46,737 bases of DNA from an uncultured Clostridia bacterium (lineage in GTDB: Bacteria; Bacillota; Clostridia; Oscillospirales; Ruminococcaceae): NCBI GenBank assembly GCA_947168885.1, contig CAMVNQ010000022.1, forward strand, positions 1 to 46,737, read 5' to 3'. The translations under genes were made by a program, and so were the position numbers. This document shows, piece by piece, positions 9,537 to 17,522 of the stretch (positions within the stretch are counted from its first letter, which is position 1; every line of letters begins with the position of its first letter). Under the pieces are notes generated by a model, which saw only the letters and a list, made by a program, of their open reading frames with translations, had not been told where the DNA came from and searched no databases.

Positions 9537-9571
9537 TAAAAAACAAACTCCGCAGCCGAAAGACTGCGGAG
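9537..9571 (-). terminator. intrinsic terminator, minus strand
   Basis: An 8-bp perfect stem CTCCGCAG/CTGCGGAG (9548-9555 and 9564-9571) is followed, on the minus strand, by TTTGTTTTTT (9537-9547). It would stop transcripts coming leftwards out of the adjacent repeat element. Confidence 0.6.
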
Positions 9572-9590
9572 AACGTTTATCGGTCGTTCT

Positions 9591-9871
9591 TGTCTCGGGG
9601 CAATTTAATTTATTCTCCGAAGGGGCAAAATAAATTATCCCCAGAGCCATAGTATAATGAAAACCTTGCAATGGAATTTAAAAGTTCCGATGCAAGGTTT
9701 TTTGATTATACGATGCTACAAAGCACCGTATAATCAATGATCGTCGTTTTCAAGAAAAACCAGCGGTCAAATTGACCGCTTAAACAAAAGCGCCATGGCG
9801 CGGGGCGGAAAGAATAAACCACTTTGCCTTTTTGGGGGTGTTCGGAGAATAAATAAAATTGCCCCGAGACA
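9591..9871. mobile_element. MITE-like element, copy 1 (281 bp)
   Basis: The element has terminal inverted repeats of 31 bp with one mismatch (9591-9621 and 9841-9871), beginning TGTCTCGGGGCAATTT. A near-identical copy lies at 15666-15945. Inside are several perfect stems: AACCTTGCA/TGCAAGGTT (9662 and 9691), TGATTATACG/CGTATAATCA (9703 and 9727), AGCGGTCAA/TTGACCGCT (9762-9780) and GCGCCATGGCGC (9790-9801). It encodes no protein. No clear target-site duplication is visible. The 9872-10107 stretch to its right holds no gene. Confidence 0.85.
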
Positions 9872-10107
9872 TGGTGTCTTTTGGATGCTTCTGGTTTTGG
9901 AAAATGGGATAAAGACGAAAATGGCTTGGTTGAGCGAAATGTGAATTGTGAAAATGGGAATTATTACCGGTTTTTCCCCAATTTTCATTGCTTATCAGTT
10001 TTTGGGGAAACTTTTGGGGAAATAAATCATTATGGCAAATCGCTTGGCAGCAAGAAAATTTTTTTGAATAAGAGCAATATAAATCATCTGTTTTAAGGAG
10101 AGCTTGC

Positions 10108-10446
10108 ATGAGAAAGAAAAAATATAAGGGACGCTGTGAGAAACGCATCATAGAAAAGTGCAACGGTGTATGCCGTACCTATGATGCTGTACAATATTCC
10201 TATGCTGATATCTTGCAGAAGATGGACGATATAGTTGAGATACGGTGCAATGTTCCTCTTAATGATACCGATTATTCATCTGATTTTGTATGCACCAAAT
10301 CTGACGGTGACATTATGGTTCGGGAGTGCATTTTCAGAAAACTGCTCTCACGACCTACAACTGCTGACTTGCTTGATATGTCGCGTGACTATTGGCTTAG
10401 CCGCGGAGTAACGGATTGGGGGATAGTTATAGATGAACAAGTATGA
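10108..10446 (+). CDS. orphan TnsA-endonuclease-like small protein
   Basis: This 112-residue protein follows a good AAGGAG site. The segment SSDFVCTKSDGDIMVRECIF followed by YWLSRGVTDWGIVIDE resembles the TnsA/PD-(D/E)xK pattern, in which a beta-hairpin carrying Asp and ExK precedes a helix and a (W/G)xIVTE strand. The expected ExK is replaced by ECI, so cleavage activity is doubtful. TnsA normally acts with a TnsB transposase to cut 5' ends in Tn7-type transposition, but no transposase is visible here. An ATG at 10433 overlaps the stop and opens MNKYELQDIDFAIS, which may be the remnant start of a lost partner cut short by the terminator. The assignment rests on pattern resemblance only. Confidence 0.55.
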   Translation: MRKKKYKGRCEKRIIEKCNGVCRTYDAVQYSYADILQKMDDIVEIRCNVPLNDTDYSSDFVCTKSDGDIMVRECIFRKLLSRPTTADLLDMSRDYWLSRGVTDWGIVIDEQV

Positions 10447-10485
10447 GTTGCAAGACATAGATTTTGCGATAAGTATTGCGACAAA

Positions 10486-10523
10486 ACTCCCCCTGTATTT
10501 AATTATTTTCAGGGGGAATTTTA
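10486..10523 (+). terminator. intrinsic terminator after the TnsA-like gene
   Basis: Stem CCCCCTG (10489-10495) and CAGGGGG (10510-10516) with a T-rich tail AATTTTAT. Confidence 0.55.
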
Positions 10524-10568
10524 TCAACAATTTATTCTTCTCAAATACCATCGTTATTGCGATGATAC

Positions 10569-11227
10569 TTAACTTGCTTTCTTTTCGATGGCTTCTTCTA
10601 TTTCCTCGGTCTGTATCATTTCAAGTAACTGTTTCCCGAAGTTCTTTGCCTTTACAAATAAAACCCGTGCTTGTAGAAATGATATATCTTCAACGGGTTA
10701 TCTCCTCGAACAAAGTACATATTATCCGCATTATCAAGCACAGTGAACACAAACGAACCCATAAGCTTTTCCGCCATGAATTTAAGGCTGTCGAAGTCCA
10801 GTTATCCTGCCTTTTCGATAAGCTGTACCGCGACATAGCTGTCAGTCTGTATGCCTGTTGACGGCAGGTCATATATTAGACGTGCTTCCTCGTCATTGTA
10901 GAGAACGCCATTGTGAGCGAGGGCAAAATGATGACCTTCCACATTCCCCGAGAATGGATGATTGTTGTAGTTCAGCTTTTCGCAGCCTTGTGTTGTCATC
11001 CGTGTATGGCCCATTACCACCCGAACATTTTCAGGCAGATGCAGGTTCATTTTATGGGCAGGCAAAGGTCTCTTGTAAACAGTGAGATGATTGCCGTGAT
11101 TAAAAGCGAAGCCCGTAGCATCAGTGCCGCGGACTTCACATTCCCTTGACAGAACTTTCAATATCTTTTCTTTTGCTCTTGCAGACAGCGCGTTTTTGTA
11201 ATCTATAAGTCCGAAAATTGCACACAT
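10569..11227 (-). pseudogene. class II glutamine amidotransferase with in-frame stop
   Basis: The gene starts MCAIFGLIDYKNAL behind GAGGTGAG, with Cys2 as the Ntn nucleophile. It retains the GATase-II hallmarks RGTDATGFA, GHTRMTTQG, NNHPF and ALAHNGVLYN. A TAA at 10802-10804 closes it after 141 codons. The same frame continues with convincing family sequence, LDFDSLKFMAEKLMGSF followed by a FVRGDNPLKIYH block, to a second TAA at 10652. A shifted frame then ends at 10569 with KNFGKQLLEMIQTEEIEEA. The best reading is a nonsense mutation plus a 3' deletion or frameshift. The gene lies 9 bp after the amidoligase, its expected partner as ammonia donor. Confidence 0.8.
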
Positions 11228-11236
11228 GATCTCACC

Positions 11237-12346
11237 TCACATTTCCTCGTTCACGTTCATTTCGACAGGCTCGTTCACATAAAGACGACGTTCTTTCAGA
11301 TACATTATGAGCTCAGGATATTTGTTCGTCGGTATCTGTATCACGAAGTCAGTCCAGCTCAGCTTGGATATCTCTGTGTCCGACATATTCACTGCCATAT
11401 CGCAGATCATATCGACAAGCTGTAAAGTCGCCAATATCGTATTTACCTTGAGCGTTCCCTTGAACATTCTGAACTCTATCGTGTGATAATTCGTGATATT
11501 CACACACGCATAGCGTCCAATGCTATGCTTTTTGGCGTTTTCCATGACTTCTTTCGGGCTGTTCTTGTAGCCTTAACGAGCAGCCCAGCGGTTCATCTGA
11601 GATTCGGTGCGGCGGCTGAATTTCAGCAGTTCCTCCCAATGATGCTCTACGAAATACAAAATACGGGAGATGCACTCGTCCTGCGTCTCCCGCTCTTCTC
11701 CGAATGTAGTTCTGTTGACATGAATGTGAAGTCCGCAAGTACCCGTGTTGTGGCTCCTGTATCGCATATCAAGAGCTCTATCAGATACCTCAACCCATGG
11801 CATCTCGTTCATGTGATAGTCAAGCGACATCGGGTGAGTTACGATCTCCATGCCGTCGTCAAGAGAACCGTCGGATTTTATATATATCCTCTCATCGTTG
11901 TCATTGGCTGCGTCAAGTATTTTCTCAGCGTTATATCCGTCTTTTCCTGCACCGTCAATTTCAAGCTCCACGCCGAAGAATCTGTTACCAGCGCCATAGA
12001 AAATCGGTTCGGGTTTGTAACCGTACTCATGTATCGCTCCGCAGCAACAACGATCATAGCATCTTTCGCAATAAGGTACATCATCATCGTCGTAACAAGC
12101 GTCGTCGTTCGAGATGATCGCATTACATTCCTCACAGCGTGTGTAGTAATCATCATAGCATCCCTGACACAAGGTGTAATCATCATCAGTTACAACATCA
12201 TCTTCCCACACTCTTTCACCGCAACGTTCACAGACGACTGTATGCTCGTCAAGGCAATCCTCACACATGATAACTCCGTCAAATTCGTGAACTGTACCCG
12301 AAGTAAGTACGCGGTTGCAGTATTGACATATTTGTTTTCCACTCAT
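11237..12346 (-). pseudogene. amidoligase (COOH-NH2 ligase) with in-frame stop
   Basis: The gene reads from ATG 12346 (MSGKQICQYC, behind GAAAGGAAG). An N-terminal block of about six CxxC zinc knuckles (CQYC, CEDC, CERC, CQGC, CEEC, CERC) precedes an Amidoligase_2/GCS-like domain with FFGVELEID, IKSDGSLDDGMEIVTHP and TCGLHIHVNR. A TAA at 11573-11575 follows NRWAAR. The same frame then continues GYKNSPKEVMENAKKHS and IEFRMFKGTLK to the natural TGA at 11237. The residue lost is probably Tyr (TAT or TAC to TAA). Amidoligases join a carboxylate to an amine with ATP; paired with a GATase they are predicted peptide or metabolite modifiers. No mobile insertion is seen at the break. Confidence 0.82.
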
Positions 12347-12392
12347 TTTTATACTTCCTTTCATAAACTGTATTTGTAATATAAAAGCATAA

Positions 12393-12430
12393 CAGCGCCT
12401 CCCGTTGCGGGAAGCGCTGCCTGTTTTTAT
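12393..12430. terminator. hairpin between small peptide gene and amidoligase
   Basis: Stem CAGCGCCTCCCG/CGGGAAGCGCTG (12393-12419) has T-rich flanks on both sides. It probably separates the small minus-strand peptide gene from the amidoligase transcript. Confidence 0.5.
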
Positions 12431-12432
12431 AT

Positions 12433-12573
12433 TTATATACGACGATGAAACTTCTTAACTTGGCTCTTTTTCGCTATTTCATTCAGCTTCTCATTTTTGG
12501 AAACCGCTTTTATGATTTCCGACAATATTTCAGTAATAATCATTGTCAGATTGATAAAAATGCCTTTGTTCAT
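12433..12573 (-). CDS. 46-residue hydrophobic-basic small protein
   Basis: The gene starts MNKGIFINLTMIITEILSEI behind a strong GGGAGGTG site 5 bp upstream of ATG 12573. It ends in a lysine-rich tail (KKSQVKKFHRRI). The longer frame that begins at 12741 has no ribosome site. The first 25 residues could form an amphipathic or membrane helix and the rest is cationic, as in small membrane peptides, toxins or anchors. No family is recognised. It is a single gene between two stem-loops. Confidence 0.5.
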   Translation of the reverse strand: MNKGIFINLTMIITEILSEIIKAVSKNEKLNEIAKKSQVKKFHRRI

Positions 12574-12748
12574 TATAGCACCTCCCTTGTCTGTTATATT
12601 CATAGAATATATACTTGAAGGAAGGCGAAATACGACTGCATGCCTACTGCCTTTTTCCAGAATAATCAGTGCGATTTGCCCTATTGTTAAATTTAACAAA
12701 CGCGAGCATCGTTTTATGTATACACTGTACAAAAAGCACAAAAAAGTC

Positions 12749-12948
12749 TTGATATTTATGGTAAAATATGCTATTCTTATAGTGCCACATAATCAAATAT
12801 TTCTTTTTAAGCTTTCGTTTGTGTTTTTATTTAATAAAAACACAGGCTCTTTTCACTATACGAAAGCTTAAGTATAGAAGATGATTGTGTGGCAACAATT
12901 GGAGCTTGCGTTTTTGGTGCGCAGTTCTAATATGCTGTGCACTTTTTT
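12749..12948 (+). ncRNA. candidate structured small RNA with promoter and terminator
   Basis: A promoter-like TTGATA (12749-12754), 17-bp spacer and TATTCT (12772-12777) would start transcription near 12784. There a rod-like set of nested stems begins: TGCCACATAATCA (12783) with TGATTGTGTGGCA (12882); TTAAGCTTTCG (12807) with CGAAAGCTTAA (12861); and GTGTTTTTAT/ATAAAAACAC (12821-12843). A terminator follows, stem GTGCGCAG/CTGTGCAC (12917-12942) and TTTTTT. No credible ORF with a ribosome site lies inside. The function is unknown; a partial relative with a similar promoter lies at 15541. Confidence 0.5.
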
Positions 12949-13049
12949 ATATGGAAGATTAGTTTCCATGGCATTGTGTATAATTAAAGACAGCACAAAA
13001 CAGACAAAATTTGTCTTAATATGCCGAATGATAAATTATGGAGTCAAAA

Positions 13050-13787
13050 ATGAGTGATTCACTTATATCAGAAAACAAGTACAGTCGAGTGCTGCAGCTA
13101 TATTTACGGCTTTCCGAGGGCGAGGTCATCAACAAAGCCGAGGAAGCTAAACGCTCGGGCAAATCCACAAAATCCATACAAAATGATATAGAAGACCTGC
13201 GGGCATTCCTCGCAGAACGTGCTGCTATGGGCGGCAACGAAAAAGAAATAGTCTATGATAAAAAGCTGAAAGGCTATTATCTTAAAGGCAAAGACGAAAC
13301 AACACTTACCAACAGTGAGATCCTTGCGGTTTGCAAGATACTGCTCGAAAGCCGTGCATTCTGCAAAAGTGACATTTCGCCGATCATTGAAAAGTTAATA
13401 TATAACTGTGTACCACATTCCAAGCAGCAAATGGTAAAAATGCTCATAGCCAATGAATTATTTCATTATGTAGAACCACATCATGGGAAACACTTCATCG
13501 AAAGTCTGTGGGATATCGGCGAAGCTATATACAAATACAGGTATATGGATATAAGTTATGAGCGTCTTGACGGGAAATCTGTTAATCGGCGAGTGAAACC
13601 TGTAGGCATTATGTTTTCGGAATTCTATTTTTATCTGACAGCATTTATAGACGATACACAGACACGAAACGAATTCCGGAATCCGGATGATATTTTCCCG
13701 ACTATATACCGTATCGACAGAATTAAATCCTTTGAAATTGCCAAAGAAACATTTCGAGGAGCTTCTCAAAAACAACGTCGTTTTTGA
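13050..13787 (+). pseudogene. WYL-domain transcription regulator, C-terminally truncated
   Basis: An N-terminal helix-turn-helix (about residues 8-70, ...TKSIQNDIEDLRAFL) is followed by a WYL ligand-sensing domain (about 130-235, ...ISYERLDGKS, KPVGIMFSEFYFYLTAF and a YRIDRIKSFE block). Normal members continue with another 70-90 residues after the RIDRIKS strand. Here the frame ends at once with KETFRGASQKQRRF, where it runs into HerA coding sequence in another frame. ATG 13050 follows GGAG by 6 bp and is preferred over 13038. WYL proteins commonly regulate defence or DNA-damage genes. The truncation probably affects effector sensing, although DNA binding could persist. Confidence 0.75.
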
Positions 13788-14400
13788 ACTTGAAGGACTT
13801 TCAGACGATGCAGACAAGGCTTTTGCACTCGGTTTGTTGATTATGTATATCAATGAATATAGGCAAGTGCAGAAGGAGATCTCCTATACAAGCGGCTTAC
13901 AGCATTTACTTGTTATTGAAGAAGCTCACCGCTTGCTGAAGAATGTTTCTTCCGAGCATACGGAGGAACTTGGCAATCCTAAAGGCAAAGCTGTTGAGCA
14001 TTTCACAAATATGCTCGCAGAAATGCGTTCATATGGACAGGGTGTTATTGTTGCCGAACAGATACCGAGCAAAATATCGCCGGATGTTATCAAGAACTCA
14101 TCAAATAAAATCATTCATCGAATAGTATCAAAGGACGATCAGGAGATTATCGCCAATACAGTAGGTCTATCTTCTTCTGATGCGATCTATCTCGGTAATA
14201 ACAGAACAGGATACGCGATATGCCACAAAGAAGGAATGATCCAGCCTGTTATTATAAAGGTTGATGAAGTAAGCTCCAAAATTGTCTCCGATAAGGAATT
14301 GTACGAAATCAAAACAGAAGACAAGATGCTTGAAATCAACGTAAGCGTTCTGAGAGGAATGATGCCGCAAGTTATTGACCGAATGCTACTGTTTCGTCGA
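13741..14400 (+). pseudogene. HerA/FtsK-like ATPase, C-terminal fragment
   Basis: In the +1 frame relative to the WYL gene, coding begins near KKHFEELLKNNVVFELEGL and carries the distal half of a HerA-type hexameric ATPase: Walker B LLVIEEAHRLL, then MLAEMRSYGQGVIVAEQIPS and the IIHRIVSKDDQEIIANTVGL block. The Walker A half and any start codon are missing. The frame degenerates after about 14395 (RKIRSDRGYRRSH). HerA ATPases act in DNA pumping and, with nuclease or NAD-degrading partners, in anti-phage defence. This is a deletion remnant fused in overlap to its neighbours. Confidence 0.72.
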
Positions 14401-15034
14401 AAAATTAGATCCGATAGGGGTTATCGTCGCAGCCATTAAGGACGAAGAAGAAAAACTTGAAGTGAAATTGGACGAAGAATTAAATGGCATTGAAATGAAA
14501 TTGCTTGCCTACAGGCTTTCACTTGACGCAAAGTACAGAGAACGCATTTCAAGCCTTGTCGCGTTCTGCAACGCATATGGCAGGACAATGACCGGAGATA
14601 TTATAGAACATTTTGAGTCTTTCGATATTATGCCTGAAAGAGCCTTTGATGTTGATTTTGACGGGATAAACGACAATTCAAAAATGGGTAGACTTGTATA
14701 TGATATCGATCACTTTGAAAGCTACGATTTCTGGGGCAAGACAGGTACGGTATTTAAGGCAATAGGCGGGGTCTTCGGCGTTCGACATCTGACGAGGGAT
14801 CTTATCAAAGATATGATAAACGCTCTGCGTGAGAGTATTCCCGACGAGAACGAGATCGCAGAAAGCGTTTACGAAAAGCTGATGGGAGCGTTCAACTGCG
14901 AGGAACACCTGAACAAGTCCCTGCGCTTTTGTGAAAGAGTCGATGCAGGCGAAGAAGTAACTGTTTCGGAAGGTATGGACGGCTTGATCAACTCTCTTGA
15001 AAGCCTGAGATGGATGTTAACTAACGTTCGATAA
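14375..15034 (+). pseudogene. C-terminal fragment of an unknown, mostly helical protein
   Basis: The frame opens with a non-standard start inside the HerA fragment, and credible sequence begins near VEKLDPIGVIVAAIKDEEE. It is acidic and helical, with one glycine-rich hydrophobic patch (GTVFKAIGGVFGV) and the end LESLRWMLTNVR. No ribosome site precedes it, so it looks like the 3' part of a larger gene joined to HerA by a second deletion. I do not recognise the family. The next small gene begins 15 bp later, which suggests the 3' end and its downstream neighbour are original. Confidence 0.45.
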
Positions 15035-15049
15035 CTGAAAGGAAAAACT

Positions 15050-15355
15050 ATGTTTGAACTTGATTTTGACGATCTGGCACGGTACATTGCCAAAGAAAGT
15101 GGAAGCTCTCAGAGACAAGTGTACGACTATCTCGAAAATGAGGAAAGGTATCTTTCCGAGATAGGTATAAGCGGTTACAGGAACCCTGATTTCGTTTGCG
15201 GGAAAGTGGATCCTGAAAATGCACCTTGTGTCGAATCGGAGAACGTTTACCGTTACGTTTCCGAACACACGGATCTGCCGATGGAACTTATAGAGAAATT
15301 CGGCGAGCTTGAGGAGCTGTATTATACGGAGAATGGATTTGCGGAAACGGTATAA
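15050..15355 (+). CDS. 101-residue acidic protein with two internal repeats
   Basis: ATG 15050 follows GAAAGGAAAAA. The protein contains two related ~30-residue helical units: IAKESGSSQRQVYDYLENEE ending ERYLSEIGI, and VSEHTDLPMELIEKFGELEE ending ELYYTENGF. Each has a pattern like small adaptor or DNA-associated proteins of Firmicute mobile elements. No catalytic motif is visible. It probably belonged to the operon whose upstream genes are now fused remnants. The function is unknown. Confidence 0.6.
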   Translation: MFELDFDDLARYIAKESGSSQRQVYDYLENEERYLSEIGISGYRNPDFVCGKVDPENAPCVESENVYRYVSEHTDLPMELIEKFGELEELYYTENGFAETV

Positions 15356-15380
15356 GGAACGGAAATGATGTGACGGATAT

Positions 15381-15403
15381 AAAAAAAGCCGGAATATCCG
15401 GCT
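15381..15403 (-). terminator. intrinsic terminator, minus strand
   Basis: Perfect stem GCCGG/CCGGC (15388-15402) with a seven-T tail on the minus strand (15381-15387). On the plus strand the hairpin just follows the 15050 gene. Confidence 0.5.
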
Positions 15404-15540
15404 GATGATGATATTTTTGAAAATGTATCGTAAACCCGTAAATATTTGACCATACTATAAACCGCGTTCTGTACAAAATTAGGCAGTCAGTCATATCGAC
15501 AGGCTACTCAAAACTTTATTTACAAAATGTGAAATAAGTC

Positions 15541-15665
15541 TTGAAAGTAATTGCTCGATGTGGTAAAATATAATTATTAAGATTTTTATTATGAAATATA
15601 CCAATGCCTCATAATCTGAAATTTACATGGTTTTTTCGATCTCAAATTGCAAGCTTTTCATACTA
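15541..15665 (+). ncRNA. possible partial relative of the 12.8-kb RNA, cut by MITE copy 2
   Basis: TTGAAA (15541-15546), 17 bp and TAAAAT (15564-15569) form a promoter whose surroundings share AAGTCTTGA and TGGTAAAATAT with the promoter at 12744-12770. Downstream, TGCCTCATAATC at 15606 matches TGCCACATAATC at 12783. The MITE-like element begins at 15666, so the 3' half may have been displaced. The 15404-15540 stretch holds nothing recognisable. Confidence 0.3.
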
Positions 15666-15945
15666 TGTCTCGGGGCAATTTAATTTATTCTCCGAATGGG
15701 CAAAATAAATATCCCCGGAGCCATAGTATAATGAAAACCTTGCAATGGAATTTAAAAGTTCCGATGCAAGGTTTTTTGATTATTCGATGCTACAAAGCCT
15801 CGAATAATCAACGATCGCCGTTTTCAAGAAAAGCCTGCGGTCAGTTTGACCGCTTAAACAAAAGCGCCATGGCGCGGGGCAGAGAGAATAAACGACTTTG
15901 CCTTTTTGGGTGTGTTAAGAGAATAAATTAAATTGCCCCGAGACA
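15666..15945. mobile_element. MITE-like element, copy 2 (280 bp)
   Basis: This copy has perfect 27-bp terminal inverted repeats (15666-15692 and 15919-15945) and nearly the same interior as copy 1 at 9591-9871, including all four internal stems with compensated changes (for example TGATTATTCG paired with CGAATAATCA). It encodes no protein; the 94-codon frame over it is incidental. 15946-16061 holds nothing recognisable. Confidence 0.85.
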
Positions 15946-16061
15946 AAAAGCATACCCATCTCCATGCTATTTGTTGAGCATCGCAGCTCGAATTGATATC
16001 AAACCGCAAAGCACTGTTGTAGAAACTTCAGCCGTTAGTTTGCAGGTTGTTAGAAAAAATC

Positions 16062-16102
16062 AAGGCATTATCGACTTTTGTGGTCGGTAATGCCTTTTTG
16101 TT
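16062..16102. terminator. bidirectional terminator after the UDPGP gene
   Basis: Stem AAGGCATTATCGAC (16062-16075) with GTCGGTAATGCCTT (16083-16096), a T-run on the plus side and TTTTTT on the minus side (16054-16059). Confidence 0.7.
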
Positions 16103-16193
16103 ATTTTTAAGTAATCCCGATTGCTTCTCTCAGATAATTATACCGCCGGTTGTCGTACTTCTCTTCGGTTATCTCTCCATTGCGAACAGAGCC

Positions 16194-17417
16194 TTAAAGC
16201 TCTACCCCATTCTGCTTCAAGAGCTCTCTTGCGCTCTCGACAGAGTCGATACCGGTCGGATTCTTTATCGGTGCGAACTCTTTTTCTCTTATGACCTCAT
16301 AAGGCAGACAGGTCGAAAGCTGATGTATCATATCGAGAACGAGCTGCTCAAACTTGAAGCCGTTGGGTTCCGAGGGCTTCACAAGCACGGCATTCTCATC
16401 GATATACGGAATCTTTTTCTTTACGACGTGAAGCGGCATCTTGTCATCAGTTACCGCCGCGAGCTCTTTAACGCGGAACAGGTAATTGAGTATTACGCCG
16501 TAGTTGTATGCAGGCTCGCCCTTATCGTCCTTAGCGTTCATCATCTCATCAGAAAGCTCGTAGTATTCCACGATAGACGGTCTTCCGTCCTCAAGGCAGA
16601 TAACGCCGACCTTCTCATCCGGAGCCGCTTTGCGCACTACCTTCGCGCCGACGGAAACGTCCGCAAGGATGGTAGCACCGACGAAACAGGGATCGCAGAT
16701 ACGCTGAAGCACGTTATCCACTGCGAAGACATCTATCCACTCTATGCCCTCTTCAGTAAGTATCTTATCAAGTCCCGCACGCACCATTGACGAATACCAA
16801 CCGGCGTTGCCGTTCGGTGAAGTGGAGATGCGGTCTTTGCCTTCCATATAGAGCTTGCCGTTAAAGTCGCACGCCGGCGCCATATCCTGCTTGAAGAAAA
16901 CGACTTTGTCCTCACGATAGCCAAAGAAATTCTTTTCCTTTAAGAATGCCACCGTCTTGTCGTGGTTCTTTTCGCTCGTCATAATGAAAAGTCTTATCCA
17001 TGTATCGGTCTCTTTAACAACATCGAGCAGGTTCGTTATGATCCGCTCGAAGATGTAAACCGGCTTAGTTATGCCGATATTGTACATTCCCTTCGGGTCG
17101 TCGGAACCGAGACGCGTTCCCATTCCGCCGGCGAGCAGCATAGCTGCCGTCTTGCCCTCTTTTATCGCTTTTACGCCTGCGTCGTGCAGTTCCTTCTCCC
17201 GTGCTTCTATCTCACTGCGCTGCATAGCCGCAAGAGGAGAGAAAGTGCCTCTGTTTTCGTCTGCGCCCTTATCTATGCGGGCAAGCACAGAGAAGTCCGT
17301 TTCTTCCACCTGCTTTACCAGTGCTGCCTTTTCCGTATCGGAAAGCGTATCGTAATACTTGAAGATGTGCTCCTGACCCAAAGCGGACATTTTGCTTTTT
17401 GCTTCTTCATAATTCAT
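16194..17417 (-). CDS. UDPGP-family nucleotide-sugar pyrophosphorylase
   Basis: This 407-residue protein belongs to the UDP-GlcNAc/UDP-Glc pyrophosphorylase (UAP1-like) family, which makes UDP-sugars from UTP and sugar-1-phosphate. The nucleotide-binding loop LLAGGMGTRLGSDDPKGMYN lies at about 94-113. Other family blocks are FIMTSEKNHDKT, CDFNGKLYMEGKD with STSPNGNAGWY, and VDNVLQRICDPCFVG. The start follows GGAGGG. It is a single-gene transcript with its own promoter and terminator. Which sugar is used cannot be read from sequence alone; UDP-GlcNAc or UDP-GalNAc is likely. Confidence 0.85.
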   Translation of the reverse strand: MNYEEAKSKMSALGQEHIFKYYDTLSDTEKAALVKQVEETDFSVLARIDKGADENRGTFSPLAAMQRSEIEAREKELHDAGVKAIKEGKTAAMLLAGGMGTRLGSDDPKGMYNIGITKPVYIFERIITNLLDVVKETDTWIRLFIMTSEKNHDKTVAFLKEKNFFGYREDKVVFFKQDMAPACDFNGKLYMEGKDRISTSPNGNAGWYSSMVRAGLDKILTEEGIEWIDVFAVDNVLQRICDPCFVGATILADVSVGAKVVRKAAPDEKVGVICLEDGRPSIVEYYELSDEMMNAKDDKGEPAYNYGVILNYLFRVKELAAVTDDKMPLHVVKKKIPYIDENAVLVKPSEPNGFKFEQLVLDMIHQLSTCLPYEVIREKEFAPIKNPTGIDSVESARELLKQNGVEL

Positions 17418-17493
17418 AGTTGAGACCCTCCTGTATAAATATATCCTTTCATCTGTTATTTATGCGCGTCCGGCGCCTGTAATCGTTTTATTT

Positions 17494-17522
17494 ACTATAT
17501 CACATAACCACCCTTTTGTCAA
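17494..17522 (-). promoter_or_regulatory. promoter of the UDPGP gene
   Basis: Read on the minus strand: TTGACA (17517-17522), 17-bp spacer, TATAGT (17494-17499). Confidence 0.7.

Noticed and set aside
10802-11575. Recoding (selenocysteine or pyrrolysine) at the in-frame stops
   Set aside because: Both stops are TAA, not TGA or TAG, and no insertion element or recoding factor is visible; nonsense mutation is simpler.
15647-15931. 94-codon plus-strand protein
   Set aside because: It is a translation of the MITE-like element and not conserved in frame with copy 1.
16047-16790. 247-codon plus-strand frame over the UDPGP gene
   Set aside because: Antisense to a well-supported enzyme and begins inside its terminator.
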